Assembly: GCA_003134655.1 (NCBI GenBank)
Contig: PLBY01000123.1
Location: forward strand, 1 to 64,000
From: Acidobacteriaceae bacterium
GTDB lineage: Bacteria; Acidobacteriota; Terriglobia; Terriglobales; Acidobacteriaceae
Length of the DNA stretch: 64,000 bases
Reading direction: 5' to 3'
Part shown: positions 44,190 to 55,971 of the stretch, one piece after another
Layout of the letters: every line of letters begins with the position of its first letter
Numbering within the stretch: the first letter of the stretch is position 1
Translations under genes and position numbers: made by a program
The notes under the pieces: generated by a model
The model's database searches: none
Seen by the model: only the letters and a program-made list of their open reading frames with translations
What the model was told of the DNA's origin: nothing

Positions 44190-44695
44190 ATGGCGAAGAT
44201 AATCGCGATCACGGAGCATTTCCAACATTTTCTGGCGGAGATGTAAAGAGAGCTTGTGGGGCGATCTGTAAGGACAGACCCGGCAAGCGTGCAGCGGTTT
44301 TTCGAGCTGCAGTCGGAGCGGCAGCGGGATCGTTTTTCCGGAGCAGGACGCTACGCACGGCGGCGTGGTCCGCGCCGAGTTTACCGCAACGGCTACTACG
44401 AGCGCGATTTCGTGACCCGCTTCGGTACGATTCGGCTGCGCATCGCGCGCACCCGGGAGAAGAGCTTTCTGCCGGTGGAGCTGAGACGTTTTCAGCGGCG
44501 GGCCGAAGAGGTCTCGCTCTTCGGGTGCTGATCCCACGCAAGAATGCCTCCCGGATCAACAGGTGGGTCGGGTAGTGGCGACCATCACGGGAGAGACGGT
44601 GAGCGCTCAGACGGTATCGAAGCTGACGCGGGATCTGGACCAGGCGGTGCGCGACGACTATGTCTATCTGTTTCTCGATGGCTTGCGTCGAATGA
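44190..44695 (+). pseudogene. IS256-family transposase remnant
   Basis: From ATG 44190 the frame reads MAKIIAITEHFQHFLAEM, then TAA at 44244-44246. Past it come RRVYRNGYYERDFVTRFGTI, RLRIARTREKSFLP and RRFQRRAEEVSLF, typical of the N-terminal half of IS256-type transposases. A frameshift with a deletion near 44525 leads to VGRVVATITGETVSAQTVSK and LTRDLDQAVR, then YVYLFLDGLRR, just at the first catalytic Asp. The rest of the DDE domain is missing. At least one nonsense codon, one frameshift and a 3' truncation make it inactive. Confidence 0.75.
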
Positions 44696-44730
44696 CGGCA
44701 GTATTCAGCGCATAACTTGCGTTGAATATT

Positions 44731-44779
44731 TTGCCACCTGCGTCGCACACCGCTATAATCTACGCAAGAGGTGCGTAGA
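44731..44779 (+). promoter_or_regulatory. fic promoter and palindromic operator
   Basis: TTGCCA (44731-44736) and TATAAT (44754-44759) are 17 bp apart. Directly after the -10 is a perfect inverted repeat TCTACGCA (44759-44766) / TGCGTAGA (44772-44779), and ATG follows at 44780. The loop AGAGG is also the Shine-Dalgarno core. A bound repressor, or a hairpin in the RNA, would block expression. Confidence 0.7.
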
Positions 44780-45889
44780 ATGACTGGGTGTATCTATACT
44801 CAAGAAGACTGGCCCCACTTTCGGTGGAACCGCGAAAGCTTGTTAGGGCGACTGGCAAGCGTCCGGCACGAGCAAGGCCGATTGCTAGGGCGGATGGAAG
44901 CCCTGGGTTTCAAGCTACGTCAGGAAGCTGTGCTACGCACCCTGACGGAGGACGTGCTAAAAAGCAACGAAATCGAGGGGGAAAAACTGGACGCAGAGCA
45001 GGTCCGTTCCTCGATCGCGCGCCGTCTCGGTATGGACATCGGGGGCCTTAAGGCCGTGGATCGGAACGTGGAGGGAGTTGTTGAAATGATGCTGGACGCC
45101 ACGCGTCACTATGATCAGCCGCTTACTTCAGAACGATTGTTCGCGTGGCAGGCATCCTTGTTCCCGACCGGACGCAGTGGCATGAGGCGGATTAGGGCCG
45201 GCGCCTGGAGAGACGACAGCGGAGATCCAATGCAGGTAGTCTCCGGGCCGATGAGCAAAGAACGTGTTCACTTCGAAGCACCAGCTGCGAAACGACTGGG
45301 CCCCGAGATGGGAACTTTTCTCGATTGGTTCAATGGAAACACCGAGGGCGATTGGGTAGTGAAGGCAGGGATCGCGCATCTATGGTTCGTCACTATCCAT
45401 CCCTTCGAGGACGGTAACGGTCGTATCGCGCGAGCTATCGCCGATCTAGCGCTCGCACGATCTGAACAAAGTTCTCAACGGTTCTACAGCATGTCGGCCC
45501 AGATCCGGCAAGAGCGTGCGGACTACTACGACATTCTGGAGCGCACGCAGAAAGCGACGATGGATATCACGCTGTGGATGGATTGGTTCTTGCAATGTCT
45601 GGGCCGTGCCATCGACGGAGCGCGATCTACCCTCGGAACCGTGCTTTCCAAAGCGCACTTTTGGGAGATATTTGGGGATGCTCTGCTGAATGAACGGCAG
45701 CGTCTTGTCGTTAGTTGCGTGCTCGATGGCTTCGAGGGAAAGCTCACTACCATGAAATACGGAAAGCTCGCGAAATGTTCGCACGACACGGCTTTGCGTG
45801 ACATCGCCGCTCTTGTTGAACGCGGTATCCTGGTGCGAAATCCCGAAGGTGGGCGCAGCACAAGCTACTCGCTTGCCAAGGTTACGTGA
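44780..45889 (+). CDS. Fic-family AMP-transferase with N-terminal inhibitory motif
   Basis: 369 residues. The N-terminal part resembles DUF4172 (YTQEDWPHFRWNRESL) and contains the inhibitory (S/T)xxxE(G/N) motif as SNEIEG (Ser62, Glu66, Gly67). The Fic core motif HPFEDGNGR is at residues 207-215, complete. The C-terminus carries a winged-helix-like part (KYGKLAKCSHDTALRDIAAL). Fic enzymes transfer AMP (or related groups) to target proteins; the inhibitory helix in the same chain makes this class II. The winged helix suggests DNA binding and possible autoregulation at the palindrome upstream. ATG 44780 fits the AGAGG at 8 bases. Confidence 0.88.
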   Translation: MTGCIYTQEDWPHFRWNRESLLGRLASVRHEQGRLLGRMEALGFKLRQEAVLRTLTEDVLKSNEIEGEKLDAEQVRSSIARRLGMDIGGLKAVDRNVEGVVEMMLDATRHYDQPLTSERLFAWQASLFPTGRSGMRRIRAGAWRDDSGDPMQVVSGPMSKERVHFEAPAAKRLGPEMGTFLDWFNGNTEGDWVVKAGIAHLWFVTIHPFEDGNGRIARAIADLALARSEQSSQRFYSMSAQIRQERADYYDILERTQKATMDITLWMDWFLQCLGRAIDGARSTLGTVLSKAHFWEIFGDALLNERQRLVVSCVLDGFEGKLTTMKYGKLAKCSHDTALRDIAALVERGILVRNPEGGRSTSYSLAKVT

Positions 45890-45892
45890 AAG

Positions 45893-45999
45893 TCTCGGCC
45901 CTTGTTAACGACCCGTCGAAGCGGAGGAGCTCTGTCTTTCTTCGCTACTGCGCGCAACCCAGATCAGCAGAAAGATGACCGCCAGCGCGATGAGAAAGT
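45893..45999 (-). pseudogene. exosortase C-terminal remnant, copy B
   Basis: The minus strand reads FLIALAVIFLLIWVARSSEE, then RQSSSASTGR and stop, the last helix and tail of the exosortase relics at 30276-30470 and 51583-51930. Only about 33 codons remain. It begins a few bases after the fic stop and breaks off abruptly at about 45999. Confidence 0.6.
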
Positions 46000-46030
46000 C
46001 GCGTTAACCCCATGGTCCTTCCCGAAGGTG

Positions 46031-47086
46031 TTATTGTTCTGGCGAACCAGCCAAGGATCTGATCAGTTTGCTTATGCTGTGCGCGACGCTGAATGACTCT
46101 GCGACAGAGGACGTATCGAGCAGTCCAAGTCCACACGTTGCAGTGATCATCGCGCGCTGAGCAAATTTCTGCGGATCGCCAGCCAGGGAGGCTGCTTTCA
46201 ACCAGCGAATAAAGATGGTCGCTGAATCGACAGCGTTCAGACCTGGGCGTGTGGGGACTATTCCGTAGGCAACTGCTCCACCTTGGTTCACGAAGTCGAG
46301 TGCATGCCAGTCGGCAAAAAACAGGTCAAGTCCCTCATGGGCGTCGAACGAAAGGATATCCGGCTTAACGCGGCACATGCGCTCGAATGGACGCGCTGCG
46401 CAGCAATGCAGTCCAACATAGGCTCCGCGAATTCGAGCGCCCTCCAGTGTAGCCGCTAATGCATTGAGCCGCTGTTCCTCTGAGACAGCGTTTGCGACAG
46501 GTGCGTCCAGGCACAAGGCTGGTTCGTCAACAAACAGCAGCACAGGCAGCCCAGCAGATTTCAGGCGATCAATCTGCCAGGCAATGATCTGCGAGACATG
46601 AAATGCGACGGCTGCAAAAAGTGCGGGATCGGATAGGAAGGGCCGGCCCTTGTGGAACAGATAGGCCGACAGCGTGATTGGGCCCTCGATCTGACCCTTG
46701 ACGGCGACTGCGGAACTAAAGAGACCAGATGACAATGCTTCTTCGAACGCGCCAAAGCCTGCCGCGTTTGCCGGCGTCAACTCACCACTACTCCGGTGAA
46801 GGATTTCGAGCACCGAATTGAGCCGGCCTTCTTTTACCTGATAACCATAGCCTTCGTTGCGAGGTTCAATCAGCTCTTCCACAACACCGATGCCTTGGAC
46901 GACGATACTCTCCCGTTCCGAGAGTTGAGGCAACTGAGGCCAAAAGGGAACTTCCGGCGAAAATTCGGCAACTGACCGAATCGCCGACGTAATAGACGTG
47001 AGAGGTAAGCTGCCAATGCCTGTGACCGCGCCCGCCGCGACGAAAGGCGTTCGGCTGGTGTGAGATGGAATAACTAAGGTTTGCAC
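46031..47086 (-). CDS. MetE-like (cobalamin-independent methionine synthase fold) zinc protein
   Basis: 351 residues, about the size of a single MetE catalytic barrel. VTGIGSLPLTS is the usual N-terminal motif, and VLLFVDEPALCLD corresponds to the DEPA segment. Zinc ligands: His227 and Cys229 in GLHCCAARP, Glu251 in FDAHEG (24 residues after the His, as in MetE), and Cys318 in TATCGLGLL. All four ligands appear present. It lacks the N-terminal duplicated barrel of full MetE. It may be a core-MetE methyltransferase using a methyl donor other than long folates. GTG 47086 has GGAGAG upstream. It lies divergent from the split metH and behind a candidate B12 leader. Confidence 0.65.
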   Translation of the reverse strand: MQTLVIPSHTSRTPFVAAGAVTGIGSLPLTSITSAIRSVAEFSPEVPFWPQLPQLSERESIVVQGIGVVEELIEPRNEGYGYQVKEGRLNSVLEILHRSSGELTPANAAGFGAFEEALSSGLFSSAVAVKGQIEGPITLSAYLFHKGRPFLSDPALFAAVAFHVSQIIAWQIDRLKSAGLPVLLFVDEPALCLDAPVANAVSEEQRLNALAATLEGARIRGAYVGLHCCAARPFERMCRVKPDILSFDAHEGLDLFFADWHALDFVNQGGAVAYGIVPTRPGLNAVDSATIFIRWLKAASLAGDPQKFAQRAMITATCGLGLLDTSSVAESFSVAHSISKLIRSLAGSPEQ

Positions 47087-47104
47087 TATTTCAACTCTCC
47101 GCAG

Positions 47105-47240
47105 AAAGCCTTGCCGTGAAGCCCTTTAGAGCTAGGTAGTATTCGCCAGACGGCGAATAGTCTCTACGGCGGGGCGACGGCGCCGGTTTTCACCAGGCTT
47201 TTCTGTCACGCCCTTGCGGGCTTCATAGGCACCTTCAACC
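47105..47240 (-). promoter_or_regulatory. candidate cobalamin riboswitch
   Basis: On the minus strand the leader of the MetE-like gene contains GGTGCC, then GCCTGGTGAAAACCGG followed by CGCCGTCGCCCCGCCG, which matches the conserved core of cobalamin riboswitches (CCGGTGAAAATCCGG, GC-rich, CCGCC). Next comes a hairpin ATTCGCC-GTCT-GGCGAAT. TGAAGCCC near the 5' side can pair with GGGCTTCA near the 3' side and close the structure. A canonical 3' B12 box was not found, so the class is uncertain. Confidence 0.5.
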
Positions 47241-47446
47241 GTATCACGATTGCGTGAGTGATTTCACGCGCCAGAGCTGGGCCTGCCAATCGATATAATA
47301 AAAGAGGTGTGCTTCGGTGCTGAAATGTGGCAGAGCTAGAGTAGAACGAAAGCGCCCCGTTGAACTCAAGGAGTCAGTTTCGGCCAAACGCCTTGGCTTC
47401 GCGGGGACGTTGCCAAAATCGTCAAGCCAAAGGCCAACAGGAAGAA

Positions 47447-48573
47447 ATGACGAGAGCCCATCAACATCCTCTTGAAGAGATTCTCGAGAGTCGAATTGCC
47501 ATCATCGACGGAGCGATGGGCACTACGATCCGAACCTATGGCATGACGGAAGCGGACATCCGCGGAGAGCGTTTCAAGAACTCGACGAAGGGCCTGCTGA
47601 ACAACGGTGACCTTTTCTCCCTGACCAAGCCAGAGATGATCGGTGACATCCACCGCCGGTTTCTGGAGGCAGGGGCGGACATCATCGAGACGAACACCTT
47701 CGGCGGAACCAGCATCACTCAGAGTGAATTCTTTGTCGACGATCCGCGGGGGCACGGCGGCCGGAAGGATCCCGCATTCTATCAAAAGGTCATCGACGAT
47801 CCGTTCCTCGGCAGCCTGGCTTGGGATATCAATGAGCAATCGGCGCGGCAGTGCCGTGAATGGGCCGATCGTGTTGGCACTGCAACCTCGCGTCAACGGT
47901 TCGTGGCGGGGGCGATTGGGCCGCTGACCGTATCTCTTTCGAACTCGCCCGATGCCGATGATCCAGGCTTTCGGGTGGTCACGTTCGATCAGGTTAAGAC
48001 CGCCTACATTCAGCAGGTGCGCGCCCTAATCGCTGGCGGCGTAGACCTGCTCTTGGTCGAGACAATCTTCGACTCTCTGAACGCCAAGGCGGCTCTTGTC
48101 GCCATCCGTGAAGTGTTCGATGAAGACGGCAAGAAGTTGCCGGTAATGATCTCGGCGGCGGTGGGGCGTGGCGGCGAGACGATGATCTCCGCGCAGACCA
48201 CTGAGGCGTTCTGGAACGCCGTGCACCACGTAAAACCGTTGTCGGTGGGGCTCAACTGCTCTCTCGGGCCCGATCTCATGTATCCGTTCCTGGAGGAGCT
48301 CTCGGAGAAGGCCGACGTGGCGATCTCGTGCTACCCGAATGCTGGGTTGCCGAATCCCCTCTCGAAAACAGGGTTCGACCTGGGGCCTCAGGACATGTCG
48401 CGTTATCTGGGCGACTTTGCACGGGCAGGGCTGATCAATATCGCCGGCGGCTGTTGCGGCAACACGCCCGAGCACATCGCGGCTATCGCCAAAGCGCTCG
48501 AAGGCCAGCCTCCGCGAAAGTGGGGGACGCAGCCCACTGAGGAATCCTTTGCCCACCAGATTGAGAGTCGAGC

Positions 48574-48577
<4 letters not shown>
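47447..48577 (+). CDS. metH: methionine synthase, homocysteine S-methyltransferase subunit (split MetH, N-part)
   Basis: 376 residues covering only the homocysteine-binding module of MetH. Near the start is IAIIDGAMGTTIRTYGMTEA; zinc cysteines are in GLNCSLGPD and GGCCGNTPEH. In Escherichia coli this is the first third of one 1,227-residue protein; here the gene ends after the module, and the next gene, overlapping by 4 bp, encodes the rest. ATG 47447 has AGGAAG upstream; earlier in-frame codons from 47360 are unlikely. The two products must associate, or act through a diffusible methylcobalamin domain. Confidence 0.88.
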
Positions 48578-51303
<2,726 letters not shown>

Positions 51304-51582
51304 CGGACATCCCAAAGTTGGGAAATTTCGCGCCCGACCCTCCGAAGCACACGATTGGAAAATTCATGCGCCAGTTCGACCAACTCAGCGATGGCGGTGC
51401 TCGTCGGAATCCCGGGCACGTTGACCTGCTTTTCGCGTGTAAGACAGATTCCACCAATCTCTGTAACGAATCGCCCTGGTCTGTTTAGTAACGCGAGTGC
51501 CAGCTAGTGCGCTGTTGGAGAGGTTCCGCATTTTGACTATTACCCCGCCCTAGTTTACAACCGTTTGTGTGCCCTGAGGCTG
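51304..51582. other. intergenic debris after metH
   Basis: About 280 bp. A small hairpin TCCCAA-AG-TTGGGA (51308-51321) follows the metH stop without a T-run. On the minus strand, 51289-51507 is an open frame without a start codon, with coding-like text such as VPGIPTSTAIAELVELAHEF. I do not recognise it. Confidence 0.25.
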
Positions 51583-51930
51583 ACTCCGGCCCATTGTTAA
51601 CGACCCGTTGACGCAGAGGAGCTCCGTCTTTCTTCGCCACGGCGCGCAGCCCAGATCAGCAGAAAGATGACCGCCAGCGCGATCAGAAAGTAGATGATCC
51701 CGCCCTGGTGATGAAGTCTTCCCGTCAGGAAAGTCCGGTCAACAGGAGTTGCCAGCATCGCAAGTACAAAGATTCGGAGCCCATTCTTAGCGACGGACAG
51801 CGGGATCGCCAATGCGATCACGACGGTCTTTCGCCAAGCTGAGTGCAAGAGCACCTGCGCCAGGACCATCGTTGTGACCACGAGGGATCACGGAAGACCG
51901 CGGATCTCTGCGAAATTGCGATCGAAATTC
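51583..51930 (-). pseudogene. exosortase C-terminal remnant, copy C (longest)
   Basis: The minus strand reads LPLSVAKNGLRIF preceded by VLLHSAWRKTVVIALA and followed by FVLAMLATPVDRTFLTGRLH and HQGGIIYFLIALAVIFLLIW. The conserved Arg (GLRIF) and His (LHHQGG) of exosortases are present. Upstream, where the catalytic Cys segment (ECSGIRSS type) should be, the frame reads EIRGLP, then a TGA and SLVVTTMVLA: the Cys is gone and a stop is present. The first half of the gene is absent. Shares its tail with copies A and B. Confidence 0.7.
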
Positions 51931-52034
51931 GGAGGGCATCATCGAGCACGAGAACCCAATCCCCATGCCCGGTGGGGTTGTCTAAATATAACTGCGGAGT
52001 GACTATCTGCGTCGTACGAATATTTGGATCCCGC

Positions 52035-52271
52035 CTTCCGGGAAATGCCCAGGGAAACGCCCCAGTCGACTCCGCCGAATCGTGCACTCCTGAGCATCCG
52101 TCGTGCCTACTCGGCGCCATGGTCGGCGCGAGCAGGGACGGCGATTGTCAAGGCAGCACGAAATCGACTCTGACTCGGATTTGAAATGGAACCGCGCGGC
52201 CGTTTTGCACGAGGGGTTTGAAACGCCACTTGAGAACCGCATCGGATGCGGCGGTTGAAAGCATCGAGTTC
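52035..52271 (-). pseudogene. partial copy of the GAF-TonB gene 3' end
   Basis: About 215-235 bp nearly identical to 42391-42611. The minus strand encodes SMLSTAASDAVLKWRFKPLV, then QNGRAVPFQIRVRVDFVLP and stop, against AVRKWRFKPL in the intact gene. The DNA similarity continues about 110 bp past the stop. Sequence on the 5' side of the fragment is unrelated. Confidence 0.8.
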
Positions 52272-52725
52272 AAGAGGCAAACCAAGTTGTTCAATTTCTA
52301 GGTGAGTGTGACGCTCCAGGCCACACAGTCCGAGAACCGGATCGAGGCCGCTAAAACTTCGTGCCGGCGAAGAGGATGCGGTCGTGGCCACCGTTTCGCC
52401 AAGCTGAGCCCCGCTTTCTCTTTTCTTTCTTGCCCACTTTCCCTGGAGAAGCGGTTTTCTCACGGGCCTGCTTCTGGCAGGTCATGCAGAGCGCGCACCT
52501 CCCTTTCTCTGCTTTCCGACGCTCGGAGGGAGCAAAGAGGTGGGGGCGCTTGTAGTGGCCGTTGGAGCACTTCATAAACGCAGGTACGGCCCTTAGACGG
52601 TCGAGGATCAACTCGGGACGACCCGCCATGGATGCCGATCCTTTTCGGCTAGCTCAAAGCCCAAATCGTAGCCCCGAGGACTATCGACTCCTCGGCATTT
52701 GTGAAACAGGTTACCTGAGACATCG
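52272..52725. other. region without a recognised gene
   Basis: About 450 bp. The minus strand has an open frame (about 52351-52629) whose text includes KCSNGHYKRPHLF and GRCALCMTCQKQ, a possible small zinc-binding protein with a Lys-rich tail. Shine-Dalgarno and homology support are lacking, so I do not call it a gene. Confidence 0.25.
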
Positions 52726-53760
52726 TCAGGCGACTATGCTGCTTTTGTGACTCGACGAGGCCTGAGGAGAAAGGGGCGACACGATGCGGTGCGATTTGTT
52801 GAGCCTCTCTCGAATTTTGCGATCGCCTTCGGCTATTTGCGCCGAATTCATCGCCTTCTTCACGTTGTTCATCGCGCCGTTGAGTTGGTCAACGGCAACA
52901 CAGTACCACATGTAGGAACGGATGACATCGCTATCATTTGCCCGTCCGGTCCAAGCGATGCGTGCCAACAACAACTGGGCAGCGAGAACACCGTGTTCCG
53001 CTGCTTTTTCACAGAAGGCGAGACTCGCTTCGTCGTAATCGCCAGCCGGATCCTTTAGCAGATCTTGCAGGAGCGGGGACGCGGCTGGGCGTTGACTTAG
53101 CGTCATAAACATCAGTTCGATTCGGCTGGAAACACCCAGCTTGTCGAAAATGCGAAACATGTGATTCTTGATCGTGTGCTGGCTCAGGCGTAAGCGTTCG
53201 CCGATTTCGCGATTGGTGAGGCCCTCGGCCAGATAACCCACGACATCCGCTTCGCGTTTGGAAAGCAAATCCATACCGTTTCCGCCGACAGCCCGGACTT
53301 TGGGTGCCGAGGCCAAGGCGCTCAGCACTATAGCCATTTGCTCATTGTTTGCCCATACCTGTCCCTGGTGCACTTTGCGAATGCACCGACCGAGCATGTC
53401 TGAAGATCCCTGATGATCGAAAACTCCCCTGGCTCCGGCTCGAAAGGCTTCTAGAACGGCCTCCGGCTTCGATGAGTCTAGAAGCATTACCGCGCGGGCG
53501 TTAGGGTTCGTTTCACGGAGCTCTTGTAGAATTTCGAATCCGCGTTGAGCGCCCTCATCAACGAAGGCGCTGAGGACGAACACATCGATTTTCTCGGTAA
53601 TCCAAGCGGCCCCCAGACTGGCGGCATCGAAGTCCGAACTCGTAACCTGCAAAACAGGATCGCGGTTGAGAACCCCGACAAGCAATTGCGTATGAAACCG
53701 CGAGTTGTCCGCAACCAGTACGCGGATAGTACACGATTGCCTCTTATGGTCGTCCTCCAC
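52726..53760 (-). CDS. LuxR-family response regulator with degenerate receiver
   Basis: 344 residues. N-terminal receiver-like domain (IRVLVADNSRFHTQLL) where the phospho-acceptor strand reads IDVFVLSAFV, so Ser64 stands in place of Asp, and the Lys strand reads GVFDHQGSS. A LuxR helix-turn-helix follows (LLSKREADVVGYLAEGLTNR, EIGERLRLSQHTIKNHMFRI, about 160-215). The C-terminal 110 residues are helical and Sel1-like (EKAAEHGVLAAQLLLARIAW). GTG 53760 has AGGAGG five bases upstream. It is probably a phosphorylation-independent regulator. Its position before the exopolysaccharide cluster suggests a role there, but this is inference. Confidence 0.75.
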   Translation of the reverse strand: MEDDHKRQSCTIRVLVADNSRFHTQLLVGVLNRDPVLQVTSSDFDAASLGAAWITEKIDVFVLSAFVDEGAQRGFEILQELRETNPNARAVMLLDSSKPEAVLEAFRAGARGVFDHQGSSDMLGRCIRKVHQGQVWANNEQMAIVLSALASAPKVRAVGGNGMDLLSKREADVVGYLAEGLTNREIGERLRLSQHTIKNHMFRIFDKLGVSSRIELMFMTLSQRPAASPLLQDLLKDPAGDYDEASLAFCEKAAEHGVLAAQLLLARIAWTGRANDSDVIRSYMWYCVAVDQLNGAMNNVKKAMNSAQIAEGDRKIRERLNKSHRIVSPLSPQASSSHKSSIVA

Positions 53761-54533
53761 TGGCGCCTCCTACCATCTATAAGCCTGGAATCTTGGATTT
53801 GGGTCATTAGAACCGAATCCACTGCCTTGCTGAACCCCGGTTCTTATTCCCATGGAAGATCTAACAGCAGATTCGTCCCAGCAGCAAAAGACGGTTCCCG
53901 TACATGACAGTAAACCCTTGGACTCGGCCAAAGAAGGAGCCCATTAGGCTGTCAATGATGCGAGGAGTATATCGGTAATATCCTCCGCGCAAATGGCTCT
54001 TCAGTGCAATTCGACGGCTCTAATGTGCCACAGAAGTGATGGCGCTACAAGCTATCTTACAAATGCCGAGGAGCCGATGGTCATCGGGTTACAACTCCAT
54101 CGGCTGGCGTTCCAACTTCGCGCGGCGTCCGCCGAGCGTCAACTCATACCGGGCAAGGTCGATGCGGGGCCTACCAGATTGGATTTCGGCGGGCATAAAG
54201 CTGGATCGCTAGTATACCCCGGGTTCTGCAATCTGGCAGAAGCTGCTGAGAACAGGATGTTTAGCGCTTCACGCAAAAATTATCTCGAAAAACACGATCT
54301 CCATTGCCATCCAACATGTCCGAATGTACCTGTCCGATTGTCTTTGCCCGCGGCGCCGTAACATGCAATCGGTTCATTCTGAAGCGCCAATGAAGAATGG
54401 CAGTCGCTGAGCAACATCCGCAGCGAATCGTTGTTTCAAACCTGGGCGATATGGCCTATGAAGGTGCATATTCAGATTTTTCGGTTCACGGATTCATTGA
54501 GTGGTGGCGTGATGAGGACGAGCTTGGGAACAC
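53761..54533. other. intergenic region without a supported gene
   Basis: About 770 bp. A plus-strand open frame at 53993-54361 has biased, low-complexity text and no Shine-Dalgarno. The region must hold the promoter of the minus-strand regulator. Nothing else was recognised. Confidence 0.3.
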
Positions 54534-54645
54534 CGCACCCGCCAGGCATGCATATAGAGGAGTGGGCGAAGACGAGGAGAGCAAAACTAACCCTTCAAGA
54601 ACCGTGCCTTCAGCGACCGCGTCGCTCGAATCATTATCTGCAAAT
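54534..54645 (-). repeat. partial duplicate of hydrolase-pseudogene tail (direct repeat unit 1)
   Basis: About 110 bp nearly identical to 54721-54831. The minus strand encodes ADNDSSDAVAEGTVLEGLVL and then SSSSPTPLYACLAG. Differences are a few scattered bases. The unit lies 75 bp downstream of the second copy's gene end. Confidence 0.7.
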
Positions 54646-54649
54646 TCAG

Positions 54650-55440
54650 CTATTTGCAATATTGGATGATGTCGTTCGCGATTGTTTGCGCGCCGATGGA
54701 AAAGCTGGGAATGTCGTGCTGCACACCCGCCAGGCATGCATATGGAGGAGTGGGCGAAGACGAGGAGGGCAAAACTAACCCTTCAAAAACCGTGCCTTCA
54801 GCGACCGCGTTGCTCGAATCATTATCTGCAAACAAAATCTTCAGGGTTGTGTTCGGCATTGCGACTGTGTGGTTGCCTCCGGCATACAAAATACTGTCCG
54901 AGAGCAACAAGGCCGAAGAATCCAGTCCCGGGTTTCCGTTGCGCGCGTCGGTGCATGGCGTCGGCGAACTCGCGCCTGGGCTCTGGTAGGCTTCATCAAT
55001 GATCGTGGCGTCGGCAGACTCGTAACACAGATTTGGATTGTTGTTGGAACCTGGGCACACGTTCCCTTGGACGCTCGAACTGCACGGACTGCAGCCCTGG
55101 TCGATCCGCGACATGACGGGACCGCTTGTAGGCTCAATCATGGCGAGTTCGGAGTCCAATCGATACTCGTATGCTGCATAGGCGATAGCGGCCGATCCGC
55201 CGCTGTTTCCCGTTGCACACATAGGCGCGCTGGAGCTGGAGGCGACATTCGGGTTGATGATTGTCGGATGTTTGTAGACCCAGTCCGCAACCGTGGCGTA
55301 GCGGCACCGAGCCGGCGAACTCCACCCGGCCCCGTAAGCCACTCGCGTAGGGTTGAGCCTTGGTCAAACGGGGCCCCGAAGGAAACCTGCACCGTGTTGA
55401 ACCCGCCGACTTTCCCAAACGCAAACTATTCTAGGAAAAT
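54650..55440 (-). pseudogene. secreted serine-hydrolase-like protein remnant
   Basis: The minus strand encodes TVADWVYKHPTIINPN, then APMCATGNSGGSAAIAYAAY with GNSGGS as a nucleophile-elbow-like GxSxG, then Cys-rich loops (DQGCSPCSSSVQGNVCPGSN) and an Asp/His-containing C-terminus (DSILYAGGNHTVAMPNTT). This resembles an extracellular alpha/beta hydrolase with disulfides. Upstream at about 55335-55392 the homology continues in another frame (VSFGAPFDQGSTLREW), so there is a frameshift, and the 5' part including any signal peptide is missing. About 110 bp near the 3' end are duplicated downstream. Family name uncertain. Confidence 0.5.
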
Positions 55441-55971
55441 CTAAGCTGCCGCGAGGGCCCCCCTGTCCCTTCGGGCAGCGGTAAGCCTGCCCTGTCGAGA
55501 CCTAAGGACGGCAAAACAACTCGCAAGTCGATTTCGTCTCTAGCACTTAGGATCGGTGTGTTAGGCAAAGGAAGGAACTGCCTCCGCTCTTCGGACCTCC
55601 GCCAAAATGAGACTTCGGGTACGAATGTTGAATGGAGCTATGAGAAGAGTGTCTCCGAGAAGTTATTCCGCACCAGCGGGTAAATCGGCCCACCTGTATG
55701 CGGGAACCACTTCTCTGAGCCTGCATACCTCTTGCAAATGCGTGCATTGATGCATAAATTCGTGCATCATGTTTTCGGCGACTCATGTCGAGTCCCAGAT
55801 AAAATGAGAATCTCGATAGAGCCATCGATAGTTTAAATAGTCGACCGGAAACTGAATAACTAGGCCTCTGGCGTCGCACGTGGTCTTCCCCCAAGGCCGC
55901 GTGGTTGAAGTTTCCAACTTTACAATTGAAGTTTTGGAGTCACCAGGTACCGTGGCTCAGAGGGCGAAGCT
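55441..55971 (+). promoter_or_regulatory. long leader of the exopolysaccharide cluster
   Basis: A 530-bp region without a gene ahead of the NusG-like gene. It contains clustered GTGCAT/TGCAT boxes at about 55738-55768 (GCGTGCATTGATGCATAAAT then CGTGCATCATG), an imperfect palindromic set that could bind a regulator. The promoter of the cluster must lie here. No ops/JUMPstart element was recognised. Confidence 0.4.

Noticed and set aside
42489..44537. Longer version of the GAF-TonB gene starting near 44537
   Set aside because: The extra 193 codons are antisense to the IS256 relic and leader sequence; the clear family start is at 43958, as also shown by the paralogue stub.
53993..54361. 122-codon plus-strand frame
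   Set aside because: No ribosome site, no recognisable motif, irregular composition; treated as intergenic.
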